Notes: generated by a model from the letters alone, not told the origin. DNA of 64,000 bases from an uncultured Cyclobacteriaceae bacterium (GCA_947492745.1 CANLOE010000026.1:1-64000); one strand, 5' to 3'. Positions 8,997-18,588 are shown, counted from the first letter of the stretch. A program made the numbers and translations.

Positions 8997-9127
8997 TAAT
9001 GCCAATACATCAGGGAGTTTTATTGGGTTTAGCATAGCACCGCTATGGTGAATGAAGACCGGTGGGCAAAGCTTCTGATATGAAGCTATTTATGCGCGGA
9101 ATAGGTTCTCTATTGATTATTTTGGGT
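8997..9127 (+). repeat. Family F palindromic element, left arm missing
   Basis: Matches the right part of the composite element at 41074-41202: ACATCAGGGAGTTTTATTGG, the central AGCACCGCTATGGTGAA, then CCGGTGGGCAAAGCTTC and the end TTATTTTGGGT. It is followed by TGA and then the interior of a family C element, whose intact copies carry TGA at that position, so F was apparently inserted into C at a TGA site. Confidence 0.65.
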
Positions 9128-9130
9128 TGA

Positions 9131-9206
9131 ATTCAAAAAACGTAGTGCAACGACCGGTTTGCAACGATTGAGATCCGCAGTAGATTTTTCAATGCATGAT
9201 CCGGGC
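9131..9206 (+). repeat. Family C right half
   Basis: Right half of a C element: CAAAAAACGTAGTGCAACGA, then ATCCGCAGTAGATTTTTCAA and the end GCATGATCCGGGC, followed by TTA. It is interrupted on its left by the family F element at a TGA site. Confidence 0.7.
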
Positions 9207-9241
9207 TTAACAAGACGGGAAGATCCCTGTCTTCTCTTCCG

Positions 9242-9280
9242 GAAACCCTCCAGGAAAAAATTCTTGGAGGGTTTCTATTT
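9242..9280 (+). terminator. Intrinsic terminator-like hairpin
   Basis: Stem GAAACCCTCC paired with GGAGGGTTTC (9242-9251 and 9266-9275) around a loop, followed by TATTT. A second small inverted repeat AAGACGGG/CCCTGTCTT precedes it at 9211-9232. It probably ended the transcript of the PKD/T9SS gene but now lies about 300 bases from the stop codon because of repeats in between. Confidence 0.65.
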
Positions 9281-9346
9281 AGGCTATAGCGTATAATAAT
9301 GGAATTAGACTTGAAATTCTTACCGCAATGTGCGAATGCATATGCC

Positions 9347-9450
9347 GAAGAGACTTTTTTGACAGTTATTATTTCGGGAATTTTTTATCACTTGTTTTGG
9401 GTAGGACCGAAGGTGCGGAAAATGTCCTGAGCACACCTTCGGTGAAAGGC
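9347..9450 (+). repeat. Family E dispersed repeat (copy E2)
   Basis: Begins GAGACTTTTTTGACAG and runs through ATCACTTGTTTTGGGTAGGA and a GAAAATGTCC segment, the same order as the minus-strand copies at 6330, 16185 and 40523. Ends are approximate. A short open frame across it (9328-9603) was not accepted as a gene. Confidence 0.5.
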
Positions 9451-9791
9451 TCGGCCCATTGCCGTTTTAGGATAGTAACGTTATCTATGAGGGATTTAAC
9501 GTTTTATACATCAAAAGATTACATTGCATACAGCAACGAGTACGGTGAGGAAAGGATTCTACTTGGGATGAACTTGTACTCGCGAATTCCATGCGACGAT
9601 TAAAAATCAATACCATCTCCATAACAAATAAAGGGTACATGTCGCGATAGTCTCTAAGGCAATCCAATTACATTTACTTTGAAATGTAATGGTAATTTTG
9701 CAGCTTTACAATTGAAAATTCGGTCCTGATAGCATGATTTTTTCGGAAAGGACCGATTGTCATTTTGAAAACTCACTCATTACCCTATTAG

Positions 9792-10352
9792 ATGACTAAG
9801 GAATTTATCGTTAGAAGTGGCATAATCTTATTATTTGCTTTTTCATTTGCCTGTCATTTCGAATCGGACAGGAAAGGACCATTGGACAATAGCTCAGAAG
9901 TAATGACTACTTCCAAAGCCTTTGATGAACCTTCTGAAAATGAGAAAGTAACCTCTGATTTTTATGGCCGTTATGGGGCAGGAATCGATACGCTGGAGGT
10001 GATGGATATGGCTACTCTTGCAGAGTTGATGAAGGAAGAAGACTCCCTAATGGTCAAAGTTAGTGGTGAAATACTTTCTACCTGTTCTAAGAAAGGCTGC
10101 TGGATGGACCTGTCCACGGGCACTGACCTCCCCATGAAAGTACGTTTTAAAGACTATGGTTTTTTCGTTCCTACTTCCGGTGTGGAGGGAAAACAGGCCG
10201 TCGTGGAGGGAGTGGTCAAAAAACAGGAACTCAGTGTTGAAATATTGAGGCACTATGCGGAAGATGCAGGGCAATCCGAAGAGTTCATCGCTGGTATAAA
10301 CACTCCCAAAGAAACAATGACCTTTACCGCTTCCGGTGTTATCATCCGTTAA
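9792..10352 (+). CDS. DUF4920 domain lipoprotein
   Basis: A 186-residue envelope lipoprotein typical of Bacteroidota. The hydrophobic start is followed by a lipobox FSFAC (Cys 21), then a linker rich in S, T and E, and a DUF4920 domain from about residue 56: YGRYGAGIDTLEVM, VKVSGEILSTCSKKGCWMDL, MKVRFKDYGFFVPTSGVEGK and VVEGVVKKQELSVE. The conserved CxKKGCWM and FKDYGFFVP segments identify the family; its fold is OB-like by prediction and its function is unknown, though the conserved Cys pair suggests metal or thiol chemistry. It stands alone, about 600 bases before the polysaccharide locus. Confidence 0.85.
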   Translation: MTKEFIVRSGIILLFAFSFACHFESDRKGPLDNSSEVMTTSKAFDEPSENEKVTSDFYGRYGAGIDTLEVMDMATLAELMKEEDSLMVKVSGEILSTCSKKGCWMDLSTGTDLPMKVRFKDYGFFVPTSGVEGKQAVVEGVVKKQELSVEILRHYAEDAGQSEEFIAGINTPKETMTFTASGVIIR

Positions 10353-10961
10353 GTCTCATGCACAAAAGGTTCAAAACACCCTTGTCGATAGCATGAGGTG
10401 AAATAACCGATACCTAATCTATGTACTCCCGCTCTTAAAGTAACAATGCTACCAATACTCCATAGAAGTTTCCTGCCGTAGATGGAGCTAAAATAATAAA
10501 TAAATGATAACCCTAAGGATTATTAGGGAGGAGAATGCAACTGAACAGCGGTCTGTACTTTATCGGGTTTTATAAATGGAATAGTTAGGACGGATGGGAT
10601 TTATGAAGTGTACAAACATATCGATAAACTAATGAGAATACTGACTGGAATCATGCAAGAACCACAAAATATGACAAGAGTATTTCCGTCTGAGTACAGA
10701 ACGGTTCAAAATTTTCTATGTCCAAAGGCCGGACCCTTGTAAGGGAAGTCTCCTGCCGGCTTTACGTTAATACCGACTCAATAGAGAGTACTGATCGCAT
10801 GGTATATTTATGAAATACCATAGCGTAAACGATGGCCGCAAATGGGGCAATCTTGGAGGAAAGCCCATATATTTGAAGGAGTTTTATAAATGGACACTTG
10901 GTATCGCCCCTATAATATAAACAAACATCGATAATCGATTTTTTTTGACCTATTTGGAAGC
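10353..10961. other. Long leader region before the polysaccharide locus
   Basis: No gene was found in 609 bases. A G/C hairpin lies at about 10723-10762: GCCGG pairs with CCGGC around an inner CCCTTGTAAGGG, followed by TTTA, which could be an attenuator or weak terminator. An AT-rich TATAATATAAAC stretch near 10913 and an AATCGATTTTTTTT run near 10934 lie just upstream of kdsC. The size suggests a regulated leader for the 30-kb locus, which is inference. Confidence 0.35.
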
Positions 10962-11525
10962 ATGGAAAAAATTCTACGACAGTACAGCCCCGAACAGATT
11001 GATATAGCTGCCAAAGTAAAAGCGGTCATTTTCGATATTGATGGAGTGATGACCGATGGGGGCATTATCTACGATAATCAAGGAAATGAACTTAAAAAAT
11101 TCAATGTAAAAGATGGAATGATCGTGAAACATCTGAGACAGGCGGGGATTATCGTCGGAGCTTTGACGGGCCGCGACTCCCCTGTGGTACGTAAGCGTTG
11201 TGAGGAACTACAGTTGGACTTTCATTATCATGGCGTTAATGATAAGTGGAAGAAATGCCATGAGGCATTGGTTCCTTATGCGCTATTACCAAGTAACATC
11301 GCCTATCTGGGAGATGACTTGATAGACCTTGCTCTGATTCAAGGCAGTGCACTCGGAGTGGTCCCCGCAGATGCACCTCTATATATTAGAGAAAAGGCCG
11401 TGTTGGTGTCCGCTATGGGGGGGGGCAATGGGGTACTCAGGGAAGTAGGGGATATGGTATTGGCCGCTAAGGGTCATATGGAGTCCATAGTCAATACTTA
11501 TTTGGAAAAAGGAAAAAAACTATAA
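10962..11525 (+). CDS. kdsC: KDO-8-phosphate phosphatase, HAD family (KdsC)
   Basis: Removes phosphate from 3-deoxy-D-manno-octulosonate 8-phosphate in the cytoplasm, giving KDO. The 187-residue product carries the HAD nucleophile motif [10 protein letters not shown] (Asp25, Asp27), motif II in VGALTGRDS and motif [12 protein letters not shown], and lacks a cap domain, as expected for the tetrameric KdsC type. Its stop codon overlaps the start of kdsA by one base (TAATG), so the two steps are translationally coupled. A second KdsC-like gene occurs at 22503 next to a NeuB-like synthase. A close alternative would be a nonulosonate 9-phosphate phosphatase, but the kdsA neighbour favours KDO. Confidence 0.9.
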   Translation: MEKILRQYSPEQIDIAAKVKAVIFDIDGVMTDGGIIYDNQGNELKKFNVKDGMIVKHLRQAGIIVGALTGRDSPVVRKRCEELQLDFHYHGVNDKWKKCHEALVPYALLPSNIAYLGDDLIDLALIQGSALGVVPADAPLYIREKAVLVSAMGGGNGVLREVGDMVLAAKGHMESIVNTYLEKGKKL

Positions 11526-12361
11526 TGGAAAAATTCAAACATAGTGTACAACTCACCGAAGGAATGACCATCGGTGAAGATCGAATGGTCCTTTTTGCAG
11601 GACCTTGTGCAGCAGAAAGTGAAGACATCTGCGAAGAAGTAGGAGGAAGAGTGCAGGAGCTATGCCATAGTCTGGGCATTACCTATGTGTTCAAGGCTTC
11701 TTTTGATAAAGCTAACCGTACTTCCTCGGGGTCCTATCGCGGCGGCGGTATGGAGAGGGGATTGAAAATATTGGAAAAGGTCAAAGAGCATCTCAAGCTG
11801 CCTATAGTTACGGATATCCATGAATCCTATCAGGCCGAGGAAGTTGCCGCAGTAGCGGATATCTTACAGATACCTGCTTTTCTGTGTCGACAGACCGATT
11901 TGTTACGGGCTGCTGCGCAGACGGGAAAAGCGGTGAATATAAAACGAGGGCAGTTCATGGCCCCCGAAGATATGCAGTATGCCGCCAATAAGATAAAAGA
12001 AGAAGGAAACGATAAGGTATGTCTTACGGAAAGAGGTGTCTCCTTCGGGTATCATAACTTAGTAGTGGACATGCGCGCCCTACCCATCATGCGGCAGTAC
12101 ACCCCTGTAATCTTCGATGTCACACACAGTGTACAGCAGCCGGGTGGTGCCGGTGGCTCTTCCGGAGGACAAAGGGAGTTTGCACCCTATCTGGCCCGAG
12201 CCGCCGCTGCTACGGGAGTTGATGGATTCTTTATCGAGACACATCCCGAACCCGCCAAGGCATTGAGTGATGGGCCGAACATGATACCACTGAGCGAGAT
12301 GGAATCATTCCTTAAAATGCTGGTGGAACACTGGGATTTGGCCAAAAAATACAAAAAATAA
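11525..12361 (+). CDS. kdsA: 3-deoxy-8-phosphooctulonate synthase (KdsA)
   Basis: Condenses arabinose 5-phosphate with phosphoenolpyruvate to form KDO-8-phosphate. At 278 residues it has the normal family length. Characteristic segments are [11 protein letters not shown] (substrate loop), [45 protein letters not shown], and the C-terminal [12 protein letters not shown] and [16 protein letters not shown]. It overlaps kdsC by one base. No arabinose-5-phosphate isomerase (KdsD) or CMP-KDO synthetase (KdsB) is recognisable here, so those are probably elsewhere. Placement at the head of a polysaccharide locus may reflect KDO use in the capsule as well as in lipid A. Confidence 0.93.
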   Translation: MEKFKHSVQLTEGMTIGEDRMVLFAGPCAAESEDICEEVGGRVQELCHSLGITYVFKASFDKANRTSSGSYRGGGMERGLKILEKVKEHLKLPIVTDIHESYQAEEVAAVADILQIPAFLCRQTDLLRAAAQTGKAVNIKRGQFMAPEDMQYAANKIKEEGNDKVCLTERGVSFGYHNLVVDMRALPIMRQYTPVIFDVTHSVQQPGGAGGSSGGQREFAPYLARAAAATGVDGFFIETHPEPAKALSDGPNMIPLSEMESFLKMLVEHWDLAKKYKK

Positions 12362-12428
12362 TAGATTGTTCATGCAAAGTTCTATCTTAGATGCGTCAAA
12401 CCGGAGTGAAAAACTGATTTATGCCTAT

Positions 12429-13229
12429 ATGAAGAAACACTTTCTTTTACTGTATTTTTTGATGATACTATTGTCTGCCTGTGTATCCAATAAGAAGGTG
12501 GTCTACATGCAAAAAGATGACCTGAAGCAAAAAGAAGTACCTTTGGATACTGTCGTCAGGGAGTATGCCATCCTACCGTTTGAGTACAGGGTGCAGGCGC
12601 AGGATGTATTGTCGATAAAGGTGGAAAGTCTCACTAAGGAGGAGTACAACTTTTTCAACTTGTCCACTATCGGTGATGGCGTGAACAATAATCAGCTCAA
12701 TCCGAACAATGCCGCTATATCAGGGGAACTGGTCGATGATGAGGGGTATATCCTCTTCCCTGTGGTAGGCAAGATCAAAGTAGCCGGTCTGACGATATTC
12801 GAAGCTCAGAGTACCATACAGAGTGTTGCGGAAGAATACCTGGAAAACCCTATTGTAAGCGTGAGGTTACTTAACTTCAGGTATACCTTATTAGGGGAAG
12901 TCAACGAAGAAAGGACGGTAAACACCTTCAATAACCGCATCAGTATAGTAGAAGCTATCGGTATGACCGCCGGACTGACCGATTTGGCAGATCGGTCCAA
13001 AATCAAACTGATCCGTCAAGTAGATAATGCCACCCAAGTTCATTATCTCAATCTTTTGGATGAGGATATCATGAACTCCCCCTACTATTATGTACACCAG
13101 AACGATATCATTATAGTTCCTCCATTGAAGCAGCGCCCATACCGGAAGTACTTTGGGCAGAACATAGGCTTTCTGCTTTCTTCTTTATCGACAGTACTAC
13201 TTGCCATAAATTTACTGACCAACAATTAA
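12429..13229 (+). CDS. Wza-type polysaccharide export lipoprotein
   Basis: Outer-membrane/periplasmic export component for capsule or exopolysaccharide. From the ATG at 12429 the signal MKKHFLLLYFLMILLSACVS contains a lipobox LLSAC. It is followed by the Poly_export domain (YRVQAQDVLSIKVESLTKEE; GELVDDEGYILFPVVGKIKV; AGLTIFEAQSTIQSVAEEYL) and a SLBB domain (VSVRLLNFRYTLLGEVNEER; ISIVEAIGMTAGLTDLADRS). A hydrophobic C-terminal helix (GFLLSSLSTVLLAINLL) is common in Bacteroidota versions. The frame is open from 12366, but the upstream residues are not signal-like. The Wzc-like kinase follows 12 bases downstream, the usual export/kinase pair. Confidence 0.9.
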   Translation: MKKHFLLLYFLMILLSACVSNKKVVYMQKDDLKQKEVPLDTVVREYAILPFEYRVQAQDVLSIKVESLTKEEYNFFNLSTIGDGVNNNQLNPNNAAISGELVDDEGYILFPVVGKIKVAGLTIFEAQSTIQSVAEEYLENPIVSVRLLNFRYTLLGEVNEERTVNTFNNRISIVEAIGMTAGLTDLADRSKIKLIRQVDNATQVHYLNLLDEDIMNSPYYYVHQNDIIIVPPLKQRPYRKYFGQNIGFLLSSLSTVLLAINLLTNN

Positions 13230-13241
13230 ATACTTTACTAT

Positions 13242-15671
13242 TTGGAGCCACAATATCACTTAGAAGATATACCGCAAAACCCATCACAACAGAATCTTGT
13301 CATTGATTACAAAAGGGTGATTTCCAAAGTACTGCGCTACTGGTACGTAGTGGTGGTCGTATTGTTACTATCCCTATTTTCGGCAAGCCTTATCAATAGG
13401 TATACTAAAAAGATATATCCCATTACCGCTTCCATCATTATCAAAGAAAACAAAGAGTATAGTGGAGAAGCAGAACTGTTGTATAACAATGCCTTGGTCA
13501 ACAGCTCTCGTAATTTTTTCAATGAACTTTATATCCTGAAGTCATACCCTTTGATAGAACAAGTAGTGAGGGAGCTGAATTTTGGGGTGGTTTTCATGAA
13601 GCAGGGAAATATAAACAGTATGGAGGTGTATGATGAACTTCCTTTTGACGTACACCTGATCAACGAAAAGGCGGCTTACAACCGGACCTTTGGGTTCGAA
13701 GTAGTAGACGAGACACATTTTTCTTTAGAGAGGTCTAATAGTGATGGAGAACGTTTTAATAACAAGATTACCTTTAAGTTCAATGATACGATACGCTATC
13801 AAGGCATAACCATGCGTGTGGACAAAGAGGAAGAGGCCACATTGACTTCCTATCAAAATCAATTCTATCTGTTACGGTTCCTCAACCCAAATCATGTAAC
13901 CAAGTTATATGTCAGTAAGTTGAAGGCCAGTTGGGCCGAGTCGGGTTCTTCTGTCATCAAACTGAACATCAACGGCCGAAGGCCCAATAAAGAGATTGCT
14001 TTTATAAACAGTCTGATAGAAAAATTCACTTCCTATGATCTGGATAAAAAAAACCAGGCCGCAACACGTTCCATAGAATTTATCGATGACCAATTGAAGA
14101 TCATATCCGACTCCTTACTGGTCTTTGAATCCGAGCTGGAGAGCTTTAAAAACGCGAACGCCATCACCGACCTCAGCTCGGAAGCCCAGCGCTTATATGA
14201 AGAGCTGAAAGGCTTCGAAGGACAGAAAATATCTGTTCTGGCCCATGAAAGCTATTACGACTACCTTATAGATTACATCCGGAAGGACGAAGGGCTAGGG
14301 CAGGTCATCCTACCCACATCCGTAGGCATTTCCGATGGAGTCTTGGTGAAACTGGTAGAGGCTTTGGTCAATTTACAGCTCGAAGCCAAACCCTATGCCA
14401 ATGGTAACAAAAAGAAAGGTAACCCGCTGTTGCAACAATTGGAAAATAGGATAGGGAGCATCAAAGAAGATATCATAGAAAGTGTCAACAACCTGAAGGC
14501 GACCGATAAGATCACTATCGAGAAATTGCAGTCCCAGATTACTGCTACAGAGCGACAGCTGGGCTATTTACCCAGTATAGAGCGCAGACTGATTACCATC
14601 AAGCGAAATTATTCTTTGAGCGAGGGACTCTATATTTTCTTGATGCAAAAGCGTGCCGAAGCCGGGATATCCAAGGCATCCACCACATCGGATATCATGG
14701 TCGTCAATCCGCCCATGGTTTCCGGAGGTCCCATCGCCCCAAAGGTCAACAACAACTATATAATGGCCTTTATATTGGGCTTATTGCTGCCCTTGGCATT
14801 TTTCGCGCTCCTAGAGTTTATTGATAACAAAATACAGTCCAAAGAGGATATCGATAAAATCACAACGATTCCTTTTATAGGTGCTTTGGGGCATAAACAG
14901 TTAATAGACAATCTAGTAGTATACAACAAACCCAAATCCGTAGTATCGGAATCGTTCCGGTCCTTACGCTCCAATTTGAATTACTTTACGGAGGGCAAGG
15001 ACAAAAAAGTATTTATGGTCACGTCGTCCATCAGTGGAGAGGGCAAAACGTTCACCACTATCAATCTGGCAACGGTACTGGCCTTTTCCGGTAAAAAAAC
15101 ACTTATAGTAGGTGCTGATTTGAGAAAACCAAAGATTTTTGGGGATTTTGGTCTTAGTAATGATTTTGGTCTGAGCAATTACCTTTCGGGTATGATGAGC
15201 TATAAGGATACGATACAACACTCGACAATCGCAAATCTGGACCTCATCAGTGGAGGACCTATACCTCCGAACCCTAGTGAACTACTGATGAACAGTAAGA
15301 TGGAAGGACTATTCGAAGAGGTACTGAAAGATTACGATTTTGTCATTCTCGATACACCACCCGTGGCACTGGTCACTGACGCTTTTGTACTATCGAAGTT
15401 TGCCGATCATACCGTGTTTATCGTTCGCCAGAACTATACCCCAAAAGGTATCCTGAAAAATGCAAATGACTTCTATGAACAGGGCAAGATCAAAAATATG
15501 AGTATCGTATTTAACGATATTCGTAACAATCGTCCGGGATACGGCTATAGCTATGGCTATGGTTACGGAAGAAGCTATAGTTATGGTTACGGCTATGGCC
15601 AAGGGTATGGGTACTATGAGGAGGAGGCCAAAAAGAAGGGATGGTTTGCGGGATTGTTCAAATCCAAATAA
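13242..15671 (+). CDS. Wzc-like polysaccharide co-polymerase / BY-kinase
   Basis: Controls chain length and export through tyrosine phosphorylation cycles at the inner membrane. The 809 residues show a Wzz domain with first membrane helix (YWYVVVVVLLLSLFSASLI, about 27-46), a long coiled-coil periplasmic part, a second helix (NNYIMAFILGLLLPLAFFAL, about 505-525) and a cytoplasmic BY-kinase: Walker A SSISGEGKT (about 595), Walker A' GADLRKPK (about 625) and Walker B FVILDTPP (about 700). The C-terminal tail is a glycine-tyrosine repeat with 12 tyrosines between about 768 and 793, the expected autophosphorylation cluster. The start is TTG: no ATG precedes the first helix. It lies 12 bases after the Wza-like gene. 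Confidence 0.93.
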   Translation: MEPQYHLEDIPQNPSQQNLVIDYKRVISKVLRYWYVVVVVLLLSLFSASLINRYTKKIYPITASIIIKENKEYSGEAELLYNNALVNSSRNFFNELYILKSYPLIEQVVRELNFGVVFMKQGNINSMEVYDELPFDVHLINEKAAYNRTFGFEVVDETHFSLERSNSDGERFNNKITFKFNDTIRYQGITMRVDKEEEATLTSYQNQFYLLRFLNPNHVTKLYVSKLKASWAESGSSVIKLNINGRRPNKEIAFINSLIEKFTSYDLDKKNQAATRSIEFIDDQLKIISDSLLVFESELESFKNANAITDLSSEAQRLYEELKGFEGQKISVLAHESYYDYLIDYIRKDEGLGQVILPTSVGISDGVLVKLVEALVNLQLEAKPYANGNKKKGNPLLQQLENRIGSIKEDIIESVNNLKATDKITIEKLQSQITATERQLGYLPSIERRLITIKRNYSLSEGLYIFLMQKRAEAGISKASTTSDIMVVNPPMVSGGPIAPKVNNNYIMAFILGLLLPLAFFALLEFIDNKIQSKEDIDKITTIPFIGALGHKQLIDNLVVYNKPKSVVSESFRSLRSNLNYFTEGKDKKVFMVTSSISGEGKTFTTINLATVLAFSGKKTLIVGADLRKPKIFGDFGLSNDFGLSNYLSGMMSYKDTIQHSTIANLDLISGGPIPPNPSELLMNSKMEGLFEEVLKDYDFVILDTPPVALVTDAFVLSKFADHTVFIVRQNYTPKGILKNANDFYEQGKIKNMSIVFNDIRNNRPGYGYSYGYGYGRSYSYGYGYGQGYGYYEEEAKKKGWFAGLFKSK

Positions 15672-16184
15672 CCGAAATGATACGGATTGAGGTTTAATGC
15701 CGTAAAAAAATCGCAGATTGTTTTCAACTTATTGATGCGATCGATTTCAAAAGAATTCGTAAAACCTTCGATTGGTTCATTCTGTATTTGTTCCGTTCAA
15801 GGCAGGGCCGATTTCCGCAAAATGTTCAGGAGATATTCAGTGAAGGGTCAGCTTACCGCGAGGGTTAAGATAAGGGCACTATCACAAGAGCCTTTTCTTC
15901 TTAGAAAGAAGGGGTGAATGTTATAGATCATCAACGTATTGAAATTGAATTCCAAGTAAAGATTGGGTGTAATTTGACAAATAGTGAAAATGAAGATGGA
16001 TTGAAAGACTGTTTTAAAATGAATCTTTTGTTTTCAAAGGTTGAAGATTGATGCTCAAAGGGGCATGTGAGATTCGCAGGAGAACGACATTCATTTCGAT
16101 TTTCCGCTTCCCCATCATGCTCCATTGCTGTATGTGCTTCTTTGGGTATAAAATCCCGCTGAGATTCCGTAGGTAGTAAGCTAT
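15672..16184. other. Gene-free gap inside the polysaccharide locus
   Basis: No convincing gene lies between the kinase and flippase genes. A 76-codon frame at 15687 has no domain, a poor start context and unusual composition, so it is not called. The gap is unusual because almost all other genes in the locus overlap or sit within 200 bases of each other; it may mark an operon break or a removed gene. Confidence 0.4.
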
Positions 16185-16254
16185 CATTTGATAATGATGC
16201 CGCACTAAAAACAAGCAACAACAAATTCTAAAGTAATAGCTGTCAAAACAGTCT
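16185..16254 (-). repeat. Family E dispersed repeat (copy E3)
   Basis: On the minus strand it reads GGAGACTGTTTTGACAGC, then a TTGTTGCTTGTTTTTAGTGC stretch that parallels the other E copies. It ends 72 bases before the flippase start. The inner limit is approximate. Confidence 0.5.
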
Positions 16255-16326
16255 CCGAAACCGAAAAGCAACCATGAAAATATGCAGGCCTACCCAGAGG
16301 GTTCCACAAGTAAGTAAATGTTTTAG

Positions 16327-17826
16327 ATGCCCAATAAAATGAGCCAACCCAAATCAATAAAAGTAATCGTCTTCCTCTTTGGGAAGGCCATCGGTATCCT
16401 AGCTACTTTTCTTTTCTTGCCCTATCTGGTAAGGGCACTTTCCATCGAGTCCTATGGGACTTACGGTCAGACCATTCTGATTATAGAGCTGGGCAAAGCA
16501 GTCGCCGGCGTCGGGCTTTCTACGGTTATTTTTGTTTTTCTTTCAAAAAGTGAGTATGATAAAAAAGAGGTCTTTCAAAACAATCTATGGTCTTCTATCA
16601 TTTTTGGTTTACTGTTTTGCGGATTGCTCTTTGTATTTTCCGACAGAGTAGGAGCCTATATGAACAATGAGCGTATGGGTGATTTATTGAGGATTTATTG
16701 CCTTTCCTTACCTTTCTACCTGATATACGAAGTCAGTAAGTCAGCATTGATATTCTATGATAAAGTAAAAACGGTCACCCTGGCCGAAGTTTTTTTCAAC
16801 TTGATCAAACTCTCCTTAATGCTGATCAGTGTTCAGGTATTCGGTTCATTGCCATTGGTATTTTACACATTGTTATTATATTCGATAGCATCAGCCTTAT
16901 TTTTCTACATCAAGCTGCCAAAAACGCTAAAAACAAAATACGCGATCAACCTAAAACTGATCAAAGAACAGATTTCCGTCGGGGTACCCTTGGGGATAAC
17001 AGGAGTACTGTCATTTTTGATTTTATCAACGGATAGTATGATGATCAGTTCGATGATGGGAGTGGAAGATTATGCCATCTATAGAAATGGTGCCATTCAG
17101 CTGCCCTTCATTGCTACCCTGTACTTCTCCATTTCGACCATCATCTTTCCCGATATCAATAAATACCTAGACAAAAATGAGATAGACAAAATGGTCAGGT
17201 TAAAGCAGAAAGCCATCAGTCTTTCGGTGATACTCGTATACCCGACATTGATATTCTTTTTGTTTTTTAGTAAATACTTTGTGGTTTTTTATCTTACGGA
17301 GCAGTATGAGAAAAGCGCTATCGTATTTTTGATCTATAATCTGGTCGTATTCGTAAGGATAAATAACTATAGGGATATATTGATATCCTACAAAAAGACT
17401 AAGTTCATACTTTATACGGTCATGATGTCTTTCATCGTAAATATCGCCTTGAACTACCTGTTCATACATCTATGGGGGGCCAAGGGTGCTGCTCTTGCCA
17501 GCTTGATATCTCTCGTCGCTTTGGTAACTACCATGTTTATAAGGACGACTTCATTGGTCCACAGGAGATTTGCTGACTTTTTTGACTGGGTGATGATGGT
17601 CAAGGTGGCCGTACTGGCCGCCATTTTCTCTGTACTAGCTTATAGCCTGTTTCGTGGGGTACCCCAAAGTTTTCTAATGTTGGTCATCTTTTTTACCGTG
17701 TATAGCACTATAGTATACTACTTGATCATCAAATTTAGTCTCGTCGAGAAAAAGATGATTTATCCTTTGACCGATAGACTGCCCTGGGTGGGCGGTAAGG
17801 TAAAAAATCTGATTCAAAAGATCTAG
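16327..17826 (+). CDS. Wzx-type lipid-linked oligosaccharide flippase
   Basis: Moves undecaprenyl-linked repeat units across the inner membrane. The 499-residue product is almost entirely membrane helices, about 12-14, with the polysaccharide biosynthesis/MATE-like start (KVIVFLFGKAIGILATFLFL PYLV, split here) and the family-typical SIESYGTYGQTILIIELGKA loop. Mid-protein GVPLGITGVLSFLILSTDSM is also characteristic of Wzx. Two in-frame ATGs exist (16327 and 16339). It follows a gene-free gap and is followed 22 bases later by the SGNH-like gene. It implies a Wzx/Wzy-dependent rather than ABC-transporter pathway. Confidence 0.88.
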   Translation: MPNKMSQPKSIKVIVFLFGKAIGILATFLFLPYLVRALSIESYGTYGQTILIIELGKAVAGVGLSTVIFVFLSKSEYDKKEVFQNNLWSSIIFGLLFCGLLFVFSDRVGAYMNNERMGDLLRIYCLSLPFYLIYEVSKSALIFYDKVKTVTLAEVFFNLIKLSLMLISVQVFGSLPLVFYTLLLYSIASALFFYIKLPKTLKTKYAINLKLIKEQISVGVPLGITGVLSFLILSTDSMMISSMMGVEDYAIYRNGAIQLPFIATLYFSISTIIFPDINKYLDKNEIDKMVRLKQKAISLSVILVYPTLIFFLFFSKYFVVFYLTEQYEKSAIVFLIYNLVVFVRINNYRDILISYKKTKFILYTVMMSFIVNIALNYLFIHLWGAKGAALASLISLVALVTTMFIRTTSLVHRRFADFFDWVMMVKVAVLAAIFSVLAYSLFRGVPQSFLMLVIFFTVYSTIVYYLIIKFSLVEKKMIYPLTDRLPWVGGKVKNLIQKI

Positions 17827-17848
17827 TTGAAAATGGATAGGCACTGAT

Positions 17849-18580
17849 ATGGTTTTATTATACAATTTTCTTCTGAGTATACGCCACAAGTTGATCTATA
17901 CACTGCGCGGGCAGCCTAGATTGCACTGTATCGGCGATAGTCATGTCGCGGTGTTCGACTACATCAGGCTTTATCACCCAAACCGGCCAAAAGGCTATCG
18001 CATATATACCTGTAGAGTGCCGGGAGCAACCAATATGGGACTGGACAATCCGAACTCCAAAACCAAGGCCTTACCCATATTTCAGGATTATATTAAGAAT
18101 AATGTAAAGAAAAAAGACTATGTTTTGTTTTTACTTGGAGAGGTGGATTGCGGTTTTGTTATTTGGTACAGGTCTAAAAAACATGGAAGGAGTGTTCGGG
18201 AGCAATTCGACAAATCGATAGGTAATTATAGGGCCTTGATGGATTTTGCGGCCGATCATGTGGATGATAAGGTGCTGATCTGTGAGACCCCTTATCCGAC
18301 GATACGTGATGGAGAGGACATGGGAGAAGTGGCCAATAAGCGTAAGGATATCGATACCGGTATTCGGGAAAGAACAGACCTGACCATAAAATACAACGAG
18401 GCACTGCATCACTATTGTCAAAATAAAGGATACACCTTCATCGGTATGAAGGAAGAACTATTGGACGATGTAACTGGCTTGGTCAAAGATGAGGTACGCA
18501 ACGAAGACCCCACCGACCATCATTATTCCCACAGGGCATACAGCACTCTCCTGTTGAAAAAACTAAATGAACTAGAGTAA
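17849..18580 (+). CDS. SGNH/GDSL-like hydrolase or acyltransferase
   Basis: Probably modifies the polysaccharide, for example by adding or removing acyl groups. The 243-residue product has block I GDSH (residues 29-32, LHCIGDSHVAVFD), a block III-like LLGEVDCG (about 96-102) and a C-terminal acid-histidine segment (DPTDHHYS, about 225), which together resemble the SGNH catalytic set. There is no signal peptide, so it acts in the cytoplasm. Cytoplasmic SGNH-fold proteins of this sort are frequent in capsule loci, next to sulfotransferases as here (8 bases upstream of the next gene). Substrate is unknown. Confidence 0.65.
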   Translation: MVLLYNFLLSIRHKLIYTLRGQPRLHCIGDSHVAVFDYIRLYHPNRPKGYRIYTCRVPGATNMGLDNPNSKTKALPIFQDYIKNNVKKKDYVLFLLGEVDCGFVIWYRSKKHGRSVREQFDKSIGNYRALMDFAADHVDDKVLICETPYPTIRDGEDMGEVANKRKDIDTGIRERTDLTIKYNEALHHYCQNKGYTFIGMKEELLDDVTGLVKDEVRNEDPTDHHYSHRAYSTLLLKKLNELE

Positions 18581-18588
18581 TCGGTAAA

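Noticed and set aside
9328-9603. 91-codon plus-strand frame
   Set aside because: It runs through a family E repeat, has an unlikely composition and no recognisable domain.
10880-10960. Clear promoter for kdsC
   Set aside because: AT-rich TATAATATA and nearby motifs do not combine with a -33 box at the expected distance, so no promoter was called.
15687-15917. 76-codon frame between kinase and flippase
   Set aside because: Basic, no domain, poor start context; treated as noncoding.
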